From Terriglobales bacterium (lineage in GTDB: Bacteria; Acidobacteriota; Terriglobia; Terriglobales; Acidobacteriaceae): 64,000 nt of DNA. The position numbers and the translations under genes were made by a program. Under the pieces are notes generated by a model. The model saw only the letters and a list, made by a program, of their open reading frames with translations, ran no database searches and was not told the origin of the DNA. The number at the start of each line of letters is the position of its first letter. The first letter of the stretch is position 1. The stretch is taken from assembly GCA_025936825.1 (NCBI GenBank), contig JAICSO010000001.1:1-64000 (forward strand). Reading direction: 5' to 3'. Of the stretch, positions 1 through 6,885 are shown in pieces.

Positions 1-120
1 GACACGCCCGAGGAAGGGTTTGATTTCTTGAAAGAAGGGCTGACGAAATATCACCTTGGACCGGATCGCCCGCGGCGAGTTGGCGAAGTTGTGCCGGAAA
101 TCGCGAAGACCAATCCGTAG
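1..120 (+). CDS. 3' end of a gene, probably LOG-family (TIGR00730) Rossmann protein
   Basis: The first 120 bases read in one frame to a TAG stop and give 39 residues beginning DTPEEGFDFLKEGL and ending PEIAKTNP; the start lies outside the window. The tail resembles the C-terminus of LOG-family proteins (cytokinin riboside 5'-monophosphate phosphoribohydrolase-like), which often end in a 'T/D-x-PEE' helix. The catalytic PGGxGT motif would lie upstream and cannot be seen, so the family call is only a guess from style. It reads toward thiE, with a repeat-filled gap of about 75 bp between them. Confidence 0.4.
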   Translation, partial: DTPEEGFDFLKEGLTKYHLGPDRPRRVGEVVPEIAKTNP

Positions 121-193
121 TGGCTAGTGGTCAGTGGCTAGTGCCCAGTTCCCGAGTGCTGGGAAGTGGCGGCTGAGAACTGACAACTGACAT
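121..193. repeat. CTAGTGG/TGACAACTGAC word-like repeat
   Basis: The gap before thiE is made of repeated 'tggctagtgg' and 'cagtggctagtg' words followed by 'actgacaactgac'. The same family recurs at 25331-25394, 40712-40800 and 50262-50342. It looks non-coding. No clear Shine-Dalgarno for thiE is present within it. Confidence 0.55.
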
Positions 194-194
194 C

Positions 195-812
195 TTGCTC
201 TTGTACTACATTACCGATCGCAAGCAGTTCCCCGGCACTCAAGCTCAGCAGCGTGAGCAATTGATCGCCAAGATCACCGAAGCTGCTCGCGCCGGCGTTG
301 ACTACATCCAGCTGCGCGAGAAGGACCTGTCGGCACGAGACCTGGAAGTGCTTGCGAGCCAGGTGGTCCGCGCTGTGCCCACCAGCGGCCACACTCGCCT
401 GCTGATCAACTCACGTACTGACGTTGCGCTGGCCGTCGGCGCCGACGGGGTGCATCTTCGATCTAATGACATTTCACCCACGGACGTGCGCAGAATGTGG
501 CGAAGCGCAGGTTTGACGACAGAGCCCGTGGTTACCATGTCGTGTCATTCAGAAATCGAAGTGATGGCGGCGAAAGCTGCAGGCGCAAACTTCGTGGTCT
601 TCGGTCCGGTGTTCGGAAAGGGAGATGCGCCTGGAAGAGGCATTGGCGAATTGCGCGCCGCTTGTGCGCATGGAATTCCAGTGCTCGCCCTCGGCGGCGT
701 CAATGCGGAGAATGCAAGCTCATGCCTCGAAGCAGGCGCCGCAGGCGTTGCGGGGATACGCCTGTTTCAGGACAGCAACCGAGGCGCGATCCTGAGACAT
801 TTTCGCGACTGA
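195..812 (+). CDS. thiE: Thiamine-phosphate synthase
   Basis: Joins HMP-pyrophosphate and thiazole phosphate to give thiamine monophosphate in the cytosol. The 205-residue protein is a full-length TIM barrel. It starts with YITDRKQF, then GVDYIQLREKDL (about residues 34-45), the phosphate and pyrimidine-site segment INSRTDVALAVGADGVHL, the GPVFGKGD loop near residue 140 and the late LALGGVNAEN motif. The start is a TTG at 195; a second in-frame TTG lies at 201, and neither has a strong ribosome site. No other thiamine gene is next to it. A repeat-based hairpin follows the stop and may end transcription. Confidence 0.93.
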   Translation: MLLYYITDRKQFPGTQAQQREQLIAKITEAARAGVDYIQLREKDLSARDLEVLASQVVRAVPTSGHTRLLINSRTDVALAVGADGVHLRSNDISPTDVRRMWRSAGLTTEPVVTMSCHSEIEVMAAKAAGANFVVFGPVFGKGDAPGRGIGELRAACAHGIPVLALGGVNAENASSCLEAGAAGVAGIRLFQDSNRGAILRHFRD

Positions 813-814
813 AG

Positions 815-940
815 AAAAACCTTCACAACAGAGGACACAGGGTTCCACAGAGAAAAGCCACAGAGGACCGCGCTCGCGGATCGACTTCTCTGTGGCGTTC
901 CTCCGTGAGACTCCGCGTCCTCTGTTAGTGAAGGTTTCTT
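815..940. repeat. Inverted AACCTTCAC/ACAGAGGAC repeat between thiE and merR
   Basis: The left arm (AAAAACCTTCAC, CAGAGGAC) and right arm (CCTCTGTTAGTGAAGGTTT) are near-complementary, with inner words CACAGAG/CTCTGTGG. The whole convergent-gene gap can therefore fold into one long hairpin. A closely similar copy of one arm, with only a few mismatches, lies at the right edge of the window (about 63948-64000). Probable role: a two-way transcription stop between convergent genes (inference). Confidence 0.7.
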
Positions 941-944
941 AGTA

Positions 945-1337
945 CTACGCTCGAGCAGAAAGAATGGTGAGGATCTCCTGCAGTCCATGCCGCAGGCGCT
1001 TCAGATCGCCAGAAGGCTGAGTCGGAAAGGGCAACGGGGCTTGTGTCTTGCTCTCCACCCGCAGTTGCTGGCGCGCGCCCGCAATCGTGAATCCCTCTTC
1101 ATAGAGCAGCTGCTTGATCCGCGTTATCGTTTCTACTTCCTTGCGGCGGTACATGCGCTGGCCGGTGCTGCTCTTCACGGGCTTGAGTTGCGGGAACTCG
1201 GTCTCCCAAAAACGAAGAACATAGGCCGGCAGTTTGCAGAGGGTCGCCACCTCGCCGATGCGGAAGTACAACTTGTCAGGGATCACGATTTCGTCTTTCC
1301 GCGACGCGCTTGCTTTCGACTTCGGGCGAGCACCCAT
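945..1337 (-). CDS. MerR-family transcriptional regulator
   Basis: A 131-residue protein with the MerR winged-helix domain: LYFRIGEVATLCKLPAYVLRFWETEFPQL, then the wing segment GQRMYRRKEVETI and the helix KQLLYEEGFTIAGARQQL. This is the subgroup that begins 'RIGEVA' and lacks a cysteine metal-binding loop, so it is probably not a metal sensor. The C-terminal part is short and polar. I chose the ATG at 1337 (MGARPKSK) because the further upstream extension has no family-like sequence. It is convergent with thiE. The effector is unknown. Confidence 0.85.
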   Translation of the reverse strand: MGARPKSKASASRKDEIVIPDKLYFRIGEVATLCKLPAYVLRFWETEFPQLKPVKSSTGQRMYRRKEVETITRIKQLLYEEGFTIAGARQQLRVESKTQAPLPFPTQPSGDLKRLRHGLQEILTILSARA

Positions 1338-1417
1338 GCGCAACTCCTGGAGACCACTGTCTATCGCGTTTCTAGCACGATCTGCAGCGCAGAACAAGCG
1401 CCGGAAAGACATGCGCA

Positions 1418-1453
1418 ATAAAAAACCTCTCGAGAGGGGTTTCTTTCGAGAGG
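1418..1453 (-). terminator. Rho-independent terminator of the tiny-peptide transcript
   Basis: Read on the minus strand, an 8-bp stem CCTCTCGA/TCGAGAGG (1446-1453 with 1426-1433) is followed directly by six T residues (1420-1425). This is a textbook intrinsic terminator. It lies about 33 bases past the stop of the 13-codon ORF and before merR. Confidence 0.85.
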
Positions 1454-1485
1454 CCTGTGAAACTGTATGCGAGTGCTACTCGCTG

Positions 1486-1527
1486 TTAGTGCTTTTTCTT
1501 TTTGGCAGCCTTTTTCTTCGCTGGCAT
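1486..1527 (-). CDS. 13-residue Lys/Ala-rich peptide, own transcription unit
   Basis: The reading frame encodes MPAKKKAAKKKKH and then TAA. It is preceded by a near-perfect ribosome site (CCAGGAGGG, about 7 bases before the ATG). A consensus-like promoter lies about 110 bases upstream and an intrinsic terminator downstream, so a stand-alone transcript of about 200 nt is predicted. The peptide is strongly basic and resembles the Lys/Ala repeats of histone H1-like tails, so nucleic-acid binding is possible. No function is known to me. The RNA itself, with a stable 5' hairpin, could be the working product. I am confident of the signals but less so of peptide expression. Confidence 0.65.
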   Translation of the reverse strand: MPAKKKAAKKKKH

Positions 1528-1595
1528 CTATTTTCCCTCCTGGACGATTTTCCCTTAGAACATCGTTACTCAGGGCCCACTTCCGAAACAGATGA

Positions 1596-1618
1596 CCGAC
1601 GACATTTTGTGTCATCGG
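1596..1618 (-). other. 9-bp hairpin in the 5' leader of the tiny-peptide transcript
   Basis: On the minus strand CCGATGACA, loop CAAAA, TGTCGTCGG form a 9-bp stem with a single G-U pair. It would sit about 10-30 nt from the predicted transcript start and is the main structured element of the leader. Confidence 0.6.
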
Positions 1619-1633
1619 CATCTCTGACTCAAC

Positions 1634-1662
1634 ATATTGGGGGAGCTTATCTTAAATGTCAA
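1634..1662 (-). promoter_or_regulatory. Sigma-70-type promoter driving the tiny-peptide unit
   Basis: On the minus strand a perfect TTGACA (1657-1662) is separated by exactly 17 bp from CAATAT (1634-1639). The predicted start is near 1627. The rest of the 1528-1845 gap, toward the copper-lipoprotein gene, is AT-richer and shows no other gene. Confidence 0.6.
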
Positions 1663-1845
1663 CAATTTCTTTCATTTGAGACGTTTAGGTTTTGAGTTCA
1701 TCTAAGTCCGACGGAAAACACAACAAAGTGCGATTTGCGAGAATGTCTATTCGCGGACAAGCGAGACTTTAATTGCGGCGGTCACCCGGACGGAAAAGAA
1801 GACCGGTCTGGAAGCCGAGTCCGCTTTTTAGAGAGGGAACGTTCA

Positions 1846-2199
1846 ATGCGCGCATCTTTCAGAGTTTTCATTCTGGCCCTTTCCGTCGCGGTGACAATGC
1901 TCTCCTGCAACAAGAGTGCGAACCAGCCTGGCGCCACGTCGCAAGCGACGAGCAAACGCTATGACCTGAAAGGCAAAGTCGTCTCGATCGATAAGCGTGC
2001 CAACATGGCAAATATTGACGGCGAGGACATCCCCGGCTTCATGGGCGCGATGACAATGCCATACGTGGTGAAGCCCGCTTCCGAGCTCGACAAGCTGGCG
2101 CCCGGGGACGCGATTACCGCAGACGTCGTGGTGCAGGGCGACGATTCGTGGCTGGAGAACATTGCGGTGACTGGGCACTCCAGCGCTGCGTCAAAGTAG
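1846..2199 (+). CDS. CusF-like copper-binding lipoprotein
   Basis: A 117-residue exported protein: signal peptide MRASFRVFILALSVAVTMLSC with a lipobox-type LSC, a short Ser/Thr/Gln linker, then a CusF-type OB fold with GKVVSID, IPGFMGAMTMPYVV and LAPGDAITADVVV. The two methionines of the MTM segment match the copper-ligand region of the periplasmic copper-binding family. Likely role: periplasmic copper handling. I start at the ATG at 1846, behind a purine-rich GAGAGGGA, because the longer ORF adds a polar stretch before the signal peptide. The VKOR-family gene 114 bp downstream on the same strand suggests a metal/thiol redox pair. Confidence 0.8.
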   Translation: MRASFRVFILALSVAVTMLSCNKSANQPGATSQATSKRYDLKGKVVSIDKRANMANIDGEDIPGFMGAMTMPYVVKPASELDKLAPGDAITADVVVQGDDSWLENIAVTGHSSAASK

Positions 2200-2313
2200 T
2201 ACGATGTTTTGTCCATGTCATCCCGAGCGCAGACAATCATTTGCTCGCAAATGGCTGTCGTAGTCGAGGGATCTGCAGTTAAGCTCGAGGCGCCGGCCCT
2301 GGCGCGAAAACAT

Positions 2314-2754
2314 ATGAAATACGTTCTCATCATTCTTGCGCTTCTCGGTATCACCGCTTCCGCGCTTGCACTCCGCGAAAAGTATCGGCCCTACGGTGAA
2401 TCGCCTTGCGACATCAACGACCGCTGGGACTGCGGCATCGTCAATCACAGTCCGTACGCGGTGTGGCCAAAAGGAAGTGAACACGGCATTCCGGTTGCCG
2501 TCATCGGCATCGCAGGCTACCTCTTGCTCGGCGTGCTGGCCTTTTTCCGCCGCTATGGACTGATGCTGATCCTCTCGGTCCCGGCGCTCGCCTTTGCGCT
2601 GTACCTGGCTCATGTCGAGGAGCATGTCCTCGGAGTCTGGTGCCTGTACTGTGCCATCTCGCTGGGAACGATCTCGCTAATGACGCTTCTGCTGGTGATC
2701 ACGGTTATCGTGAGAAGCCTGCGAAGAAAACCGGCACCCGCAATGTCCGCGTAG
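2314..2754 (+). CDS. Vitamin K epoxide reductase (VKOR) family protein
   Basis: A 146-residue integral membrane protein with about four membrane spans. It has the VKOR cysteine pair in CDINDRWDC, the following NHSPYA segment and the active CLYC motif on a later helix. VKOR homologues pass electrons from disulfide formation to quinone, regenerating DsbA-like oxidases. No fused thioredoxin domain is present. I use the ATG at 2314 (MKYVLIIL); the upstream ORF extension is not hydrophobic and contains intergenic sequence. It follows the copper lipoprotein and may share its transcript. Confidence 0.85.
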   Translation: MKYVLIILALLGITASALALREKYRPYGESPCDINDRWDCGIVNHSPYAVWPKGSEHGIPVAVIGIAGYLLLGVLAFFRRYGLMLILSVPALAFALYLAHVEEHVLGVWCLYCAISLGTISLMTLLLVITVIVRSLRRKPAPAMSA

Positions 2755-2924
2755 GTAATGTCCCCCTCGGGGTTGATCGGGCGGCGGATCAAATTGTGTT
2801 CCGTTCCCCACATCGTGGGCCCAGGTCACGACCGCGGGTACCCCAGAAACTCAGAAGTTGTGGTGGCACATGCAAGCCACTTGTGGAACCAGAAGTGCCG
2901 CTCTCGAATTCAGGGGGACCCAAA

Positions 2925-3656
2925 ATGGAAGCGCACAGTTCTCCAAAGGCCGCACGCTTATTTCTCGCTATGGCTGTTTGCTGCACAGTGCAGCGTTCGG
3001 TGCGGGCTCAGGACATGACGAAAGATCTCTCCCATGGAGCTACATTCAAATTCAAAATTGCTAAGAGTCTTCCCGAGTTCACGTTTAAAGTCGTTCCTGA
3101 GCTGAACCCAGGGGATACCGTCAAACGAATTGATGTGTATCGTGGCGATTCCGACAAGGTTTTCCAACAACTCGAGGGCTGCGAATTCGCCAACATGGAA
3201 GCTTTACCGAACGGCTCCGACTGGTTTCGCGCCGAGGACTTCAACTTCGATGGCTACAAAGACGTGTTCCTGATGACATGGTGGGGCGCCACAGGAAACT
3301 ATGGTGGATGTATTTGGCTGTACCACCCGGGCAGCGGCCGCTTCGAATACAGCAAGGAACTCAGCGAACTCCCCTGGCGTCGGCTTGACCCAGCGACGAA
3401 GACAATCTTGACCTTCGAGAATGGTGGCGGGGCGGGGTCGGCTTATGACGCTAACCGCTATCGAGTGGAGAACAACCGGCCAGTACTCATCTGGCATGAG
3501 CACCAGGACTGGGACGACGATAAAAAGCAGTTCCATTGCACGGCAGAAGAGCGCAGGGACGAAAAAATGGTGTCCACTAAAGACCTTTGGAGTAAGCCGG
3601 CTTCTGATTGGAGCAAAGTCGAGGCGCCGTGCGATCCCGGCAAGTTTTTCCAATAA
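2925..3656 (+). CDS. Secreted FG-GAP/XAC2610-like protein
   Basis: A 243-residue protein with an N-terminal signal peptide (MEAHSSPKAARLFLAMAVC to about VRAQ). The core contains RAEDFNFDGYKDVFLM and GGCIWLYHPGSGRFEYSKELSEL, the calcium-loop-like pattern of FG-GAP/XAC2610-type proteins. A late AEERRDEK/CDPGKFF tail has one cysteine. I start at the ATG at 2925, behind CAGGGGGA, because the longer ORF reads through the 170-bp upstream gap without recognisable sequence. Substrate and function are unknown; it is probably periplasmic or secreted. Confidence 0.7.
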   Translation: MEAHSSPKAARLFLAMAVCCTVQRSVRAQDMTKDLSHGATFKFKIAKSLPEFTFKVVPELNPGDTVKRIDVYRGDSDKVFQQLEGCEFANMEALPNGSDWFRAEDFNFDGYKDVFLMTWWGATGNYGGCIWLYHPGSGRFEYSKELSELPWRRLDPATKTILTFENGGGAGSAYDANRYRVENNRPVLIWHEHQDWDDDKKQFHCTAEERRDEKMVSTKDLWSKPASDWSKVEAPCDPGKFFQ

Positions 3657-3782
3657 CTTGGCTCAGCGGTGGCTTGGCCGGATAACCGGAGTCGGGGATT
3701 CGGTCGTGGTTGTCGAGGGTAGCGAAGATTGTGCGCGGCGCCCGCCACTACCCGCCAGTCCAGAGCGGGGTTGGGGAGCGAG

Positions 3783-4627
3783 TCAACTCGCTACTTTTGC
3801 GATCACGATGTCGCTGTACGCCCAGATTTGATGACGAACATACGCGGGCAAGTCGGACTGGTGACGTTCCACCATCCGAAGCCGCCGTTCCTTGAGGTAC
3901 TGCCGGACGATCTCTCGAGTCCTGTAAGACTCATCTCCGGTTTTGTCGGCAAGGAAATCGTGGCAAGCGATGCAGACAACTTCGGTTTGTTTCAGCGTCT
4001 GAGACATGCCTTGAATGGCAAGTCGTTCGGCGCCTTCAATATTCATTTTCAAAAAGCGGATTCGGCCGAGTCCAAGCTCGCGAACGAGCTCATCCATCGT
4101 TGTGGCAGGAACCGCAGTGCCATTGGAATCTCGGAGCCGATTCGCCAAGTAGTTCGACGAATTCTCAATCGTAGCGGTCGACCTCCCTGGTTCCACAATT
4201 GCCCTGTGTAATGCGAGGACGTTCTCCAGGCGGTTGTAGTCGACCATGGCCTTCAGGCAGCGATAAGTCCTGGGGTGCGCCTCGATGCAAACGACTTTCC
4301 CGCTCGACCCGACCGCTCGGGAAAAGGTCAGCGTCTCTTCGCCTGCCCCTGCGCCGACGTCGATAACCACGTCCCCGGCCCGCAGTTGGCAGCCCCAGAA
4401 GAAATTCGCGCGCGCCAGCTCGTCGAAACGTGCATGTCGAGCCGGATATAAGGCTCGTGATACGCGAAATAGCCAAACGTCGTTTGGTGAATCCAAAGAT
4501 CGCCGTCGGGAAAGATCCGCAGAACGCCTTTTTGCCTTCGTCGTGCGAGATGATTAACGAGCGGAACGAGAGCGAAAACGAGTCCCGTGCGTTCGAAAGA
4601 TTGCTTCACGACGCTGCTCAGTCTCAT
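3783..4627 (-). pseudogene. FkbM-family methyltransferase broken by a -1 frameshift
   Basis: Residues after the break (from 4440 down to 3783) form a clear FkbM SAM-methyltransferase: GDVVIDVGAGAGEETLTFSRAVG, VCIEAHPRTYRCLK, then IRFLKMNIEGAE. The natural N-terminal part (MRLSSVVKQS through FPDGDLWIHQTTFGYFAYHEPYIRLDM) continues just upstream in another frame, to an ATG at 4627. Joining them near 4434-4440 gives 'YIRLDM-x-RFDELARANFFWGC', the usual family spacing. One base therefore appears to be missing. The alternative is that only the 3783-4496 part is made. The substrate is unknown; FkbM enzymes O-methylate sugars or small molecules. Confidence 0.7.
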
Positions 4628-4743
4628 ACCGCCGCATTTTGAACCCGGTCGATAGGAAAATCTGTGACGGATGAACATTGGGAAGCGGGTCGGCGGAAGT
4701 TCCTGAACGGCTGACGGTGCACCCTGCCCCGTGATAGCTAACA

Positions 4744-4774
4744 AACAAAAAGGCGACCTTTTCAGGTCGCCTTT
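4744..4774 (-). terminator. Intrinsic terminator of the cold-shock gene
   Basis: The 11-bp stem AAAGGCGACCT/AGGTCGCCTTT (4764-4774 with 4749-4759) has a 4-base loop and is followed on the minus strand by TTGTTTG after a T-run. It lies 22 bp past the csp stop. It also points toward the FkbM gene start and so isolates that gene. Confidence 0.85.
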
Positions 4775-4796
4775 GAAACGAATTGTAAATGGTTAA

Positions 4797-4997
4797 CTAG
4801 ACACCCTTTACGTTCTCGGCCTGCCACCCTTTCGGGCCCTTGACCACGTCAAACTGGACTTGCTGACCTTCCTGCAAGCTGCGGAAACCATTGGCTTGAA
4901 TGGCCGAGAAGTGCACAAACACGTCCTCGCCGTTCTGGCGGCTGATAAATCCATAACCCTTGGCGTCGTTAAACCACTTTACTGTTCCTGTTTCCAT
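4797..4997 (-). CDS. Cold-shock domain protein
   Basis: A 66-residue single-domain nucleic-acid chaperone. [33 protein letters not shown] contains both RNP motifs (KGYGFI, VFVHF), and the protein ends at the normal family length. It binds single-stranded RNA or DNA and melts secondary structure. The longer ORF to 5063 is rejected in favour of the METGTVKWF start at 4997, which is universal in the family. It is a single-gene unit with its own terminator. The 210-bp upstream gap probably encodes the long 5' leader usual for csp mRNAs. Confidence 0.95.
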   Translation of the reverse strand: METGTVKWFNDAKGYGFISRQNGEDVFVHFSAIQANGFRSLQEGQQVQFDVVKGPKGWQAENVKGV

Positions 4998-5207
4998 GAT
5001 GTAGCTGTGTTCCTTTGTTGTGAAATCGCGCTGAGTTTTGCTGGACTTCTGCAGGCAGGTCACGCCGGAGAACCCTAAAGCCCGGTTTGGCCGCGGGGTG
5101 AAAAGGCGGGAGTTGCTAAATGCATAGTACCGCTAAATCAAACGCACTTTCATTGTACCCGAAGCTGTCAAGCAGGGCTATCGGCGGGAGAGCACGCGGT
5201 GCTCCCG

Positions 5208-5318
5208 TCACATCCCGAACCTGTATTTGACGACTTTACGCACGCGATAGGAGCTCGAGTCAGAGAAGTACATCTGACCGCCGGGGCCAAGCGTTACAGC
5301 AATGGGTAGAGCGTTCAC
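5208..5318 (-). pseudogene. C-terminal remnant of an NHL/sorbosone-dehydrogenase-like gene
   Basis: The last 36 codons (ALPIAVTLGPGGQMYFSDSSSYRVRKVVKYR) look like the end of a beta-propeller oxidoreductase, whose blades read 'P-x-G-V-A-x-GPDGALYFSD'. The sequence upstream in the same ORF has no such similarity. It looks like a leftover of a deleted gene next to parB. A chance resemblance cannot be ruled out. Confidence 0.4.
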
Positions 5319-5385
5319 TGAGAGTATTCCAACTGGGATCGAAGGTGATCTACTAAGCAGGCGAGTCAAAGAAAAGCGATGCAAG

Positions 5386-5467
5386 GAGGGTGGTCTCGTG
5401 CGAGGCGACCCTCTTTTCTTAGCGCGCCATACCGGACATCGCGGCTTGACCACTAAGCCGATTTTTT
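5386..5467 (+). terminator. Two consecutive hairpins, the second with a T-tract
   Basis: Plus strand: stem GAGGGT/ACCCTC (5386-5391 with 5408-5413), with an inner CTCG-TG-CGAG, is followed by TTTTCTT. Then CGGCTT, a 7-base loop, AAGCCG (about 5442-5460) is followed by ATTTTTT. No plus-strand gene lies upstream to be terminated. They could be the 3' end of an unrecognised small RNA. Confidence 0.5.
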
Positions 5468-5583
5468 AACTCCGATTCGGTTCTAATCTGCGGGAACCGA
5501 ACTGAAAAATGGGGCCGTACTTCCACTTGTTACTTTCTAGATTCGTATTGGGGAGGGAACACTCGGACCGGAAATACAGGCCG

Positions 5584-5640
5584 CACAGAACAGGTTCAAA
5601 AGCGAGTTCCACTTTTGTGATGTTCAGGTGCTGTTCTGTG
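5584..5640. repeat. 10-bp perfect inverted repeat near the parB 3' end
   Basis: CACAGAACAG (5584-5593) and CTGTTCTGTG (5631-5640) are perfect complements around a 37-base loop. No T-run follows. Together with the hairpins at 5386-5467 and an 8-bp TTCGGTTC/GAACCGAA pair near 5476-5502, this is the structured content of the gene-free 5319-5718 stretch. Confidence 0.6.
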
Positions 5641-5718
5641 TTGTTTAACGCCGATTAGCAATGTGAGTCCCACCTGTTACAGGCGTGATTCGTGCCGGTG
5701 TTGGTGCGGATAAACTCT

Positions 5719-6717
5719 TCATCCCGCCAGTGATTCGAGAATGCGATCAAAATCCTCTACATTCTCGTAACGGATCACCACTTTACCTTTGTTGTTCGGG
5801 CGAGCAAGGACCTGCACGCGGAGTCCCAGCGCCTCCCTGAGTTGGCGCTCAGCATCGGCGACGTTGGGATCGACATGCTTTTCCTCTTTGGCCTTCGGCA
5901 TTTCTTCCAGCGGGTTCTTCAAACGGTTGACCTGAGCATTCAGGTCTTTGACGGTCCATTGCTTCTCAACCGCCTCGCGCGCCATTTCTTCGAGTCTGGT
6001 GCTGTCGAGATAGACGGCCGCTTCGAGCAGCACGCGCGCTTGGCTGAAGTCGAGTTTGCCCGCGCCGATCAGGTCGAGAACACTTTGCGGCAGTTTCAGA
6101 AGGCGCATGTAATTGGCGACCGATTCACGGGATGTGCCGATGCGCTTGCCGATCTGTTCCTGCGTGAGACCGAATTCCCGGCTGAGGCGAGCGAAGGCTT
6201 GTGCCTGCTCCAGGCAATTCAGGTCCTGGCGTTGCAGGTTCTCGATCACGGTAAGTTCAGCAGCTTGTTCGTTGCCGAGCTGGCGCACGATCGCGGGAAC
6301 AGTTGTCTTGCCTGCCAGCTTCGAGGCGCGGCAGCGGCGCTCGCCGAGGACCAGCACATAGCGCGCATTGGCGCCGGGGCGCACAACGACGGGCTGCGCC
6401 AATCCGCTCTCTTTGATCGACTCAGCGAGCTCCTGCAGTGCAGCCTCATCGAACGTACGCCGCGTCTGGTAAGGGTTTTCGTCGATATGATCGAGCGCGA
6501 TCTCGGTGATTCCGTGCCCGTCTGGAGCCGGCACTTCTATCCGCTGGAGCGCAGCATGTGGGCTATCGGACGGTGTCGATGGAATCACAACCGGTGGCGG
6601 CATCACCGCAGGTGTCGGCACAGTGGCGGTCGCCAGGCGGGGTCCGGATGGCAGAAGCGAATCGAGTCCGCGGCCAAGGGCGCGACGTTTCTCTTTGTGT
6701 TCTTCAATGGCGCTCAT
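5719..6717 (-). CDS. parB: Chromosome-partitioning protein ParB
   Basis: 332 residues, usual family length. A short basic N-terminus (KRRALGRGLDSLL) is the ParA-stimulating region. It is followed by the ParB/CTPase domain with NPYQTRRTF and LGERRCRASKLAG (CTP and DNA-clamp motif), then the HTH segment LTQEQIGKRIGTSRESVANYMRLLKLP that reads parS. The C-terminal part (residues 285-332) is the dimer domain. ParB loads on parS and spreads as a CTP-dependent clamp. Three parS sites lie about 1.3 kb away, next to rsmG. It is downstream of parA on the same strand, but a repeat and a palindrome separate them, so it may have its own promoter. Confidence 0.97.
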   Translation of the reverse strand: MSAIEEHKEKRRALGRGLDSLLPSGPRLATATVPTPAVMPPPVVIPSTPSDSPHAALQRIEVPAPDGHGITEIALDHIDENPYQTRRTFDEAALQELAESIKESGLAQPVVVRPGANARYVLVLGERRCRASKLAGKTTVPAIVRQLGNEQAAELTVIENLQRQDLNCLEQAQAFARLSREFGLTQEQIGKRIGTSRESVANYMRLLKLPQSVLDLIGAGKLDFSQARVLLEAAVYLDSTRLEEMAREAVEKQWTVKDLNAQVNRLKNPLEEMPKAKEEKHVDPNVADAERQLREALGLRVQVLARPNNKGKVVIRYENVEDFDRILESLAG

Positions 6718-6724
6718 AAATTAG

Positions 6725-6756
6725 CCCCCCCCCAAAAAATATATCGTATTACGATA
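6725..6756 (-). promoter_or_regulatory. Nine-G tract and perfect 15-bp palindrome upstream of parB
   Basis: Nine consecutive C (G on the coding strand, 6725-6733) lie 7 bases before the parB ATG, in the ribosome-site position. Just upstream is TATCGTA-T-TACGATA (6742-6756), a perfect palindrome of the kind bound by MarR/PadR-type dimers. It overlaps an AT-rich -10-like TATATT. The palindrome resembles the half-sites before marR at 30.77 kb. Confidence 0.55.
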
Positions 6757-6791
6757 CAATTCACTTTCCCGAATGCTTTCGCTGCGCGTCC

Positions 6792-6867
6792 TACGTCGTC
6801 GGTCGTACGTCGTAAGCAAACCCGCCGGTTACTCAGAGCGGTGTGGTAGCGTACGACCGACGACGTA
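6792..6867. repeat. 18-bp perfect inverted repeat of TACGTCG words
   Basis: TACGTCGTCGGTCGTACG (6792-6809) recurs as its exact complement at 6850-6867, with further 'gtacg' words on both flanks. It sits between parA and parB. It is one of several word-like repeat families in the window and may act as a hairpin terminator behind parA. Confidence 0.75.
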
Positions 6868-6885
6868 CGGCGTACGACCTGCTTT

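Noticed and set aside
497-928. 143-codon frame inside and after thiE
   Set aside because: Shares the thiE DNA in another frame, runs through repeat DNA, and is Arg-rich without motif.
2640-2924. N-terminal extension of the FG-GAP-like gene
   Set aside because: The extension overlaps the VKOR gene end and a gap without domain similarity; a signal peptide and ribosome site mark 2925.
4328-4744. A separate 138-residue gene upstream of the FkbM frame
   Set aside because: Its part beyond residue 40 reads as the missing N-terminus of the FkbM enzyme; a frameshift explains both frames better than two genes.
5842-6849. 335-codon open frame on the plus strand opposite parB
   Set aside because: It is the antisense of parB and its upstream region. 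No family motif is seen in its protein, and high-GC codon bias commonly opens such frames.
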